Below are positions 41,514 through 45,856 of a DNA stretch of 45,856 nucleotides, in pieces. Location: assembly GCA_944324365.1 (NCBI GenBank), contig CALUWA010000014.1, positions 1 through 45,856 on the forward strand, given 5' to 3'. The translations under genes were made by a program, and so were the position numbers. Under the pieces are notes generated by a model that saw nothing but the letters and a program-made list of their open reading frames with translations, did not search any database and was not told where the DNA came from. Source of the stretch: Candidatus Gastranaerophilales bacterium. GTDB lineage: Bacteria; Cyanobacteriota; Vampirovibrionia; Gastranaerophilales; Gastranaerophilaceae. Position 1 is the first letter of the stretch; every line of letters starts with the position of its first letter.

Positions 41514-41891
41514 ATGAGCTTAAATAATCTGAATCTGCTTAAGGCTGCTTTGGAATTTATTCCAAAGCAGTCATTTAAGTATATGAAATATCTCGGAAAT
41601 AAGATAAATGATTTTGGAATTAGTGTGCCGGAATATTCAGACCCTGTTGAGATTAAGGGAAGTGTTCAGTCTGTAGAACTTTCTTTATACAGCCAGCTTG
41701 GTTTGGATATGGCTCAAAATTACCGTCAGATTTATGTTTCTGAAGATATTTGCGGAAATGAAAAGCAGCCGCAGCCTGACAGGTTTATTATTGAAAATTC
41801 GACCTGGGAAATTGTCAAAAATGCTCCTTGGTTTGAATATAACGGCTGGTGCGGAGCACTTGTTGTGGAAATTAAGGAGTTGCGCGAATGA
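41514..41891 (+). CDS. Neck or head-tail joining protein
   Basis: I start at 41514 (MSLNNLNLLKAALEFIPKQS), where AAAGGAT is 7-8 nt upstream; an ATG 6 nt earlier is too close to it. The 125 residues form a helix then beta strands (VEIKGSVQSVELSLYSQLGL, then YRQIYVSEDICGNE), like joining proteins of tailed phages. The last four bases overlap the next start (ATGA), so the pair is coupled. Confidence 0.72.
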   Translation: MSLNNLNLLKAALEFIPKQSFKYMKYLGNKINDFGISVPEYSDPVEIKGSVQSVELSLYSQLGLDMAQNYRQIYVSEDICGNEKQPQPDRFIIENSTWEIVKNAPWFEYNGWCGALVVEIKELRE

Positions 41892-42427
41892 TTAAACTGG
41901 AAAATCAAATTTATGCGGATTTAATTCTGCTTGTAAACAAAGCGCTTCAAGCTTTTAAAGTTGAAGGGTGGAAAAGCTGTCAGTTTACACAGCCGGTTAA
42001 GTTTACCGAAACCGAACCTGTCATTTATGTTTCAATCGATAAAATTTCCAAAAGAGGTACTCAGTATTCACGTGATAAAAAAGAAAACGGGAAACTGATT
42101 CATGAGGAAATTTTCAGAGAAGAAATTAATGTAAAAATATTTGCGTTTAGGAGAAATCTGGTTACAGATTCTTTAACTACGCAAACTTCAAATGATGTTT
42201 TGAAGATGATAAAAAGCTGGCTTGTCAGTCCTGACGGCTTGCGGGAAATTTATTCAGGCGGGTATAGTATTTACAATCCGTCTGAAATAAAACCTTTAAG
42301 TTTTAAAAATGACTCTCAAAATTCATCTTCATTACCGTCATTTAATGTGACGTTTATTATAGAGCAAAGCTGGAATACCTCTGTTGAGGAAATTTCAGGG
42401 TACAAATTAAAAATGAAAGGGATATAA
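41888..42427 (+). CDS. Tail terminator/neck protein
   Basis: The 179 residues are alpha/beta: ENQIYADLILLVNKALQAFK, then EPVIYVSIDKISKRGTQYSR, EEINVKIFAFRR and the C-terminal strand SFNVTFIIEQSW. Size, fold pattern and position between the connector and the sheath agree with the neck terminator proteins (LIC_12616/gp12-like) of DUF3383-sheath phages. A terminator hexamer would cap the tail tube before head joining. Confidence 0.75.
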   Translation: MIKLENQIYADLILLVNKALQAFKVEGWKSCQFTQPVKFTETEPVIYVSIDKISKRGTQYSRDKKENGKLIHEEIFREEINVKIFAFRRNLVTDSLTTQTSNDVLKMIKSWLVSPDGLREIYSGGYSIYNPSEIKPLSFKNDSQNSSSLPSFNVTFIIEQSWNTSVEEISGYKLKMKGI

Positions 42428-42428
42428 A

Positions 42429-43934
42429 ATGCCGATTTCACAAAATAAATATGTAAGTATTACATCGGCTCAAGGCGGAGAATCTGCTGCGAGCAGAAAA
42501 GACCTTATTTTAAGGGTTTTTACGGAAAATGAAATATTCCCGACCGGAACGGTTCTGGAATTTACAAGCGCGGATGCTGTGGCTAATTTTGCCGGTGCAG
42601 CTTCAAAAGAAGCACAAATAGCTTCTGCGTATTTTAGCTGGGTGAGCAAGCAAACGAATAAAGCGAAAAAAATATCATTTATGCGTTATGCGAAAAATGC
42701 TACAAAACCGTATTTACGTTCAACTTGCGACCTGGCGGCTCTGGCCGAATTAAAGGCTGTGACAAACGGTTCTATGACAATTTCTATGGGCGGTGTTAAT
42801 TATGAAATTAAGTCAATTTCATTTGCTGATGCCGTGTCATATTCCGATGTTGCACAGACTATACAAACAGAAGTCGTTAAAAATTCCGACGGCGGTACAT
42901 TATGGACAGGTGCGGTTGTGACTTTTGATGCCGAAACTTCATCCTTTAAACTGGAAGGCGGAGAGGCAGGAGCAAATGTTATTACATACGCTGCACCGGC
43001 ATCAGATGGAGAGGATATTTCTTCATTAATTGGCTGGACAGCCGGAAAAAATGCCGTTGTTTCAAACGGTACCGATGCATCAGGTATAAAAGACACATTA
43101 AATAATTCTGTTAATATTTCAAACAACTTTGCGTCGTTTGCGATTTTGGCAGAAGTGTCTGCTGATGATTTGGATTCTGTCGGGGCTTTTTGTGATGAGC
43201 AAAATAATGAATATATGTACGTCTTTGATGTGGATAGTACAAACTATTCGGACAGAATTGCAATAGCAGGCAAACACAGCGGAATGTGCGCAAATTATCT
43301 TGATAAAACCGCAGAACTTCCTGCATATTTAATGCCAGCAACAATTTTGGCTGCTACAAATTATGACAAAGTTAACGGTACCGTAAATTATATGTACCAG
43401 CAATTTTCTAATCAGGCGGTGGCTGTTGATGAAGATGAGCTTGCGGACATGCTTGATGCTTTGAAAATTAATTACAACGGACAGACACAGAAATCCGGTA
43501 CAAAATTGGAATTTTATCAGGACGGCTATTTAGCGGACGGAACAGATATCGGGGTTTATGCAAACGAAATTTGGCTAAAGGATGCCATGAAAACATCTGT
43601 GTTAAATCTTCTTATAGCCCTGGATAAAATTCCGGCGAATACTGATGGAATAAGTTTGCTTGAAGGTTCTTTGCAGGATGTGATTGCGGAAGCAAAAAAT
43701 AACGGAACTATTTCTGCTGAAAAAGAGCTTACAACAGAGCAGAAAGCTTATATTACGCAATATACGGGTGATGATACCGCATGGCAGACAGTGTATTTGA
43801 ATGGGTATACGCTGTCGGTTGACCTTAAACAGGATACTTCAAACGGAAAAACAATGTATGTTGCGGAATATACTTTGTTGTATTCAAAAGGAGATTCTAT
43901 CCGTAAGGTAGAAGGTACTCACACATTAATTTAG
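42429..43934 (+). CDS. Contractile tail sheath protein, DUF3383 family
   Basis: It forms the contractile outer tail. The 501 residues start with the usual PISQNKYVSITSAQGGESAA and RKDLILRVFTENEIFPTGTV, then AYFSWVSKQTNKAKKISFMR. Middle: NGQTQKSGTKLEFYQDGYLA and DIGVYANEIWLKDAM; end: MYVAEYTLLYSKGDSIRKVE. This is the DUF3383 pattern and marks the phage as a myovirus. The gene looks full-length. It starts 1 nt after the previous stop. Confidence 0.9.
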   Translation: MPISQNKYVSITSAQGGESAASRKDLILRVFTENEIFPTGTVLEFTSADAVANFAGAASKEAQIASAYFSWVSKQTNKAKKISFMRYAKNATKPYLRSTCDLAALAELKAVTNGSMTISMGGVNYEIKSISFADAVSYSDVAQTIQTEVVKNSDGGTLWTGAVVTFDAETSSFKLEGGEAGANVITYAAPASDGEDISSLIGWTAGKNAVVSNGTDASGIKDTLNNSVNISNNFASFAILAEVSADDLDSVGAFCDEQNNEYMYVFDVDSTNYSDRIAIAGKHSGMCANYLDKTAELPAYLMPATILAATNYDKVNGTVNYMYQQFSNQAVAVDEDELADMLDALKINYNGQTQKSGTKLEFYQDGYLADGTDIGVYANEIWLKDAMKTSVLNLLIALDKIPANTDGISLLEGSLQDVIAEAKNNGTISAEKELTTEQKAYITQYTGDDTAWQTVYLNGYTLSVDLKQDTSNGKTMYVAEYTLLYSKGDSIRKVEGTHTLI

Positions 43935-43964
43935 TAATTATAAATATATGAAAGGAAATAAACT

Positions 43965-44402
43965 ATGCAAGATGTATCAGGTACAGGGTTATCGCTGACC
44001 ATAATAGCAAGCGGAACTTATCCGAGCGGATTTGTGTGCAAGGCATTTGCGGACGATAGCGATCCGTTAGATTTTCCGGAACTGCAAATAACCGAATTTG
44101 GTATGGGATTGAACGGCGACTTGGTGGTGTGGTCAGCACCGAAGCCGTTGGAAGTTACGATATCAGTAATTCCGGGGACGGATGAGGAAACTTATTTAGA
44201 CTTTTTGTTTGAAGCTAATCGTGTGGCAAAAGGGAAGCGTTCAAATAAGGATGTTATTACTTTTATTGCTAACTATCCGGACGGAACCAAAAAGATTTTG
44301 GGGCCGGGCCGCATGACAAAGGGGCTTCCGGGTAACAGCGTGGCTTCCGGCGGAAGAATAAAAACTAAGACATATAGTTTTGTATTTGAAAACAGAGTAT
44401 AA
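43965..44402 (+). CDS. Tail tube protein
   Basis: The 145 residues follow the sheath gene, the standard place for the tube. The body is beta-rich: LSLTIIASGTYPSGFVCKAF, then LNGDLVVWSAPKPLEVTISV and PGRMTKGLPGNSVASGGRIK, ending YSFVFENRV. This is the general pattern of tube subunits found next to DUF3383 sheaths. AAAGGAAATA lies before the ATG. The chaperone gene follows, as in most tailed phages. Confidence 0.8.
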   Translation: MQDVSGTGLSLTIIASGTYPSGFVCKAFADDSDPLDFPELQITEFGMGLNGDLVVWSAPKPLEVTISVIPGTDEETYLDFLFEANRVAKGKRSNKDVITFIANYPDGTKKILGPGRMTKGLPGNSVASGGRIKTKTYSFVFENRV

Positions 44403-44421
44403 ACCAACGACACATATATAG

Positions 44422-44456
44422 TCAGCCTGTTTCGGTTGTAAACGGAACAGGCTGAT
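44422..44456 (+). terminator. Hairpin between tube and chaperone genes
   Basis: The perfect 10-bp arms TCAGCCTGTT (44422-44431) and AACAGGCTGA (44446-44455) are followed only by TTCCTTG, so termination may be partial. This would lower chaperone expression relative to tube protein. Confidence 0.55.
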
Positions 44457-44492
44457 TCCTTGTGCGGATTAACTTTTAAAGGAGGAAATAAA

Positions 44493-44915
44493 ATGATAGA
44501 ACCAAAAGAAATTGAGATAAAAGGTGTAAAATTTAATATTTCAAAATTACCGGCAACGGTGGGCAGAGAGATTATTGCCAAATATCCTATATCTATACTG
44601 CCAAAGATTGGAGATTATAAGGTTTCGGAAGAAACGATGATAAAAATGATGGCATATGTTGAGCGCGTCAGAGAAGATGGAAGTACTATTGCATTGGTTA
44701 ATAAAGCGCTTATAGATAATCATGTGCCGGATTGGGAGGTTTTGGCGCAGCTGGAATTTGCGATGATAGAATATAATTGCAGTTTTTTCGGGAATGGCAA
44801 GGGCTTAGCTTTCTTGGAAAAATTCATCTCCCTTGCAGAACCGAAGATTACCGAAATGTTGACCAATTTATCGGGCAAATTGTCGCCTCAGGCAAAGCAA
44901 GCCTATACGAATTAA
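44493..44915 (+). CDS. Tail assembly chaperone (G-like product)
   Basis: I start at 44493, with AAAGGAGG upstream; the frame is open to 44460 but has no ribosome site there. The 140 residues are helical: KEIEIKGVKFNISKLPATVG, then MIKMMAYVERVREDGSTIAL, FAMIEYNCSFFGNG and LEKFISLAEPKITEMLTNL. Position between tube and tape measure fits a tail assembly chaperone, which coats the tape measure during tube growth. The -1 frame opens at 44777 and runs to 45025, as in lambda G/GT. Confidence 0.75.
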   Translation: MIEPKEIEIKGVKFNISKLPATVGREIIAKYPISILPKIGDYKVSEETMIKMMAYVERVREDGSTIALVNKALIDNHVPDWEVLAQLEFAMIEYNCSFFGNGKGLAFLEKFISLAEPKITEMLTNLSGKLSPQAKQAYTN

Positions 44916-45025
44916 AAACGGTATATTCTCTGGAGGATGCTTTTAAAATCTGGGAATCCGAGGTTATTCCAAAGTACAATGAATATTTGATTGCAGAGTA
45001 TAACAGCAAAAAGTACCGGCATTAG
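44789..45025 (+). CDS. Chaperone extension (T-like part) reached by -1 frameshift
   Basis: The heptamer TTTTTTC at 44783-44789 sits in the exact X-XXY-YYZ phase of the chaperone frame (AGT-TTT-TTC). The -1 frame has a stop at 44774-44776 and is then open to 45025. A slip here would give a product of about 177 residues (99 plus 78), ending LEDAFKIWESEVIPKYNEYL. The part after the G-like stop codon at 44915 reads as protein and has no ribosome site of its own. Slippage closer to that stop, near 44893, is an alternative, as G-T fusions usually slip near the end of G. Confidence 0.6.
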   Translation, partial: REWQGLSFLGKIHLPCRTEDYRNVDQFIGQIVASGKASLYELKTVYSLEDAFKIWESEVIPKYNEYLIAEYNSKKYRH

Positions 45026-45053
45026 GAGCATTAATGACACATAGCAGGAGGTG

Positions 45054-45104
45054 ATGGCTGCAGGGCAAAAAAAAAGAAATAATATAAAATTATTTCTTAT
45101 ATGA
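45054..45104 (+). pseudogene. Possible start of the lost tape-measure gene
   Basis: AGGAGG then an ATG give MAAGQKKRNN and a stop after 16 codons. It stands where the tape-measure gene should begin. A run of nine A (45067-45075) and a perfect hairpin, AAGAAATAAT (45074-45083)/ATTATTTCTT (45089-45098), follow at once. The spacing of the ribosome site is tight, so the start is uncertain. Confidence 0.35.
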
Positions 45105-45358
45105 TATATTAAATACATACAGAAAACGAAATTCCAAAGAAGTTATGAAAGCGTTTTCCTTTACTTTCTATATTTATTATAGAAGAAATATCCCTAAATG
45201 GAACCCCCCAAGTGGCTATTTCTTTTAAAAGTGTTTATGCTTGCAGGATAAGGCTTTTGGGGCTATTTTTAAAGCTTAAAAATTTTACGGGTATTTTTTT
45301 GCTAAAAAATAAGAAAGGCATGCCGGCATGCTTCATATAATATAAGCATGCCGCATAA
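45105..45358. other. Non-coding scar within the tape-measure locus
   Basis: AT-rich sequence without a gene. It holds CGGCATGCTT (45324-45333) and AAGCATGCCG (45344-45353), a perfect 10-bp hairpin overlapping the palindrome GCATGCCGGCATGC (45318-45331). It may be a deletion or insertion scar. Confidence 0.5.
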
Positions 45359-45556
45359 TTTATATGTGCTCAGGCAACGGCACAGAGTTTTTCCAGAGCA
45401 GGTTTGGCAGATATTCAAAAAGGCGGTAACGATAACGGACTTGCTGATACTCTAAAGGCTTTTAATATAAATCCCAAGGGAATACAATCAACAGAGCAGT
45501 TTTTGACAGTTATTGCCGGACGTATGGAGACGCTGAACAACTTAGTAACTAGCTAA
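45359..45556 (+). pseudogene. Fragment of a phage tail tape-measure protein
   Basis: The open frame has no start codon. It reads AQATAQSFSRAGLADIQKGG, then NGLADTLKAFNINPKGIQST and EQFLTVIAGRMETLNN. Phrases of this type (Ala-rich helix, 'GLADTLKAF', 'FLTVIAGRME') are typical of N-terminal regions of tape-measure proteins, where chaperone, tube and tape genes follow one another. Only about 62 residues remain of a protein that is usually many hundreds long. The end runs across the stop of the convergent TPR gene, so this is the right breakpoint of the prophage remnant. Confidence 0.65.
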
Positions 45557-45856
45557 TATATCCTTAACATCCATGAAATTTGGATTGAACGCAAATATTG
45601 TTTTGAAATCAGCTTGAGCACCGGATTTATCACCTGTAGCATCTTTACATTTAGCGAGAGTATATAAAAATGCACAATTGTCATTATTAAATAGCTTTCC
45701 AGTCGTAGAGTATGTAGATAATTTTTCTATAGCTACATCAGGTAAATTCAGCTTATATAATGCGGAACATAGTATGGCCAGTATTAGAGGATTTTTGTAT
45801 ACCTCTGCTTCAGTAAACTTCTTCTGAATAGTATCTACAAGCCCTTGGATATTATT
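45542..45856 (-). CDS. C-terminal part of a TPR-like protein (runs off the window)
   Basis: On the minus strand the last 104 residues of a protein are readable up to the TAA at 45544-45542. They are helical with TPR character: NPLILAILCSALYKLNLPDV, then CAFLYTLAKCKDATGDKSGA and QADFKTIFAFNPNFMDVKDI. 'A-x-x-D-F-x-x-x-x-x-x-x-P' is the usual end of a TPR unit. The start lies beyond the right edge. It overlaps the tape-measure fragment by 15 nt in opposite direction, so phage sequence now touches the end of this bacterial gene. Confidence 0.72.
   Translation of the reverse strand, partial: NNIQGLVDTIQKKFTEAEVYKNPLILAILCSALYKLNLPDVAIEKLSTYSTTGKLFNNDNCAFLYTLAKCKDATGDKSGAQADFKTIFAFNPNFMDVKDILASY

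Larger units (their letters stand above)
31471..45556. mobile_element. Remnant of a contractile-tailed prophage (head and upper-tail module)
   Basis: In order: small Cys protein, terminase large subunit, DUF1073 portal, DUF2213 protein, a two-gene cargo cassette, cement protein, DUF2184 capsid, connectors, DUF3383 sheath, tube, tail chaperone, broken tape measure. This order is that of myoviruses with DUF3383 sheaths. No integrase, repressor, small terminase, MuF-type head protein, baseplate, fibre or lysis gene is visible, and the tape measure is in pieces. It therefore cannot form a full phage from this locus as read. Confidence 0.88.

Noticed and set aside
44912-45118. Minus-strand open frame at the chaperone end
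   Set aside because: Hydrophobic translation of the opposite strand of the frameshift extension and AT-rich scar; no ribosome site.
1-45856. Complete tRNA or rRNA genes
   Set aside because: I found no intact T-loop (GGTTCGAATCC-like) with matching acceptor arms and no rRNA signature; only the partial tRNA-Pro-like start at 58-76.

Overview
Organism. The window is AT-rich and codes for a Gram-negative envelope: a Skp/OmpH chaperone, a TpsB/Omp85-type barrel and an autotransporter. It also carries an electron-bifurcating-type trimeric [FeFe] hydrogenase (an anaerobe) and prepilin-like genes with the leader motif AFTLAEVLITLG. Together these suggest a non-photosynthetic, gut-type relative of Cyanobacteria (Gastranaerophilales / 'Melainabacteria'). 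This is inference from gene content and protein style; no rRNA is present to confirm it.

Chromosomal part (1-31076). yidC and queA overlap by one base. A convergent NupC-type nucleoside transporter follows, then a Skp/OmpH chaperone divergent from a TpsB/FhaC-like outer-membrane protein. A repeat-rich gap leads to bioD-bioA. Next come an overlooked 31-residue membrane peptide, a zinc-ribbon protein, a GT-C-like membrane protein and a patatin-like lipase. A TPR protein, a small HEAT-like protein and an XRE regulator follow. typA/bipA sits between two damaged prepilin genes. The hydABC-type hydrogenase operon, nth, a 1462-residue autotransporter with chlamydial-Pmp-like repeats, and mnmE complete this part. 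Several genes (nth, mnmE, the patatin, the GT-C-like gene) have a -10 box 6-7 nt before the ATG and no Shine-Dalgarno sequence, so they look leaderless. Intergenic gaps carry at least two families of palindromic repeats.

Prophage remnant (about 31471-45556). This is the head and upper-tail module of a contractile-tailed phage: terminase, DUF1073 portal, DUF2213 protease-like protein, cement protein, DUF2184 capsid, connectors, DUF3383 sheath, tube and tail-assembly chaperone. The chaperone gene has an apparent -1 frameshift extension. The tape-measure gene is reduced to fragments, and the window then returns to a bacterial TPR gene on the minus strand. No integrase, baseplate or lysis gene is visible.

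Most interesting object. A two-gene cassette lies between the DUF2213 gene and the cement gene, with its own promoter and terminator. It encodes a signal-peptide-bearing kelch-like beta-propeller and a class-3-lipase-like enzyme. The lipase ends in the same 35-residue tail as the DUF2213 protein (34/35 identical). The two DNA copies differ at 12 of 108 bases, and only one of these changes an amino acid. The tail contains two copies of DxAFExYLxGE. I propose that it is a capsid- or scaffold-targeting tag that loads a lipase effector into the phage head, with the exported propeller as a possible immunity protein or partner. This is a hypothesis; the shared tail and the substitution pattern are read directly from the sequence.
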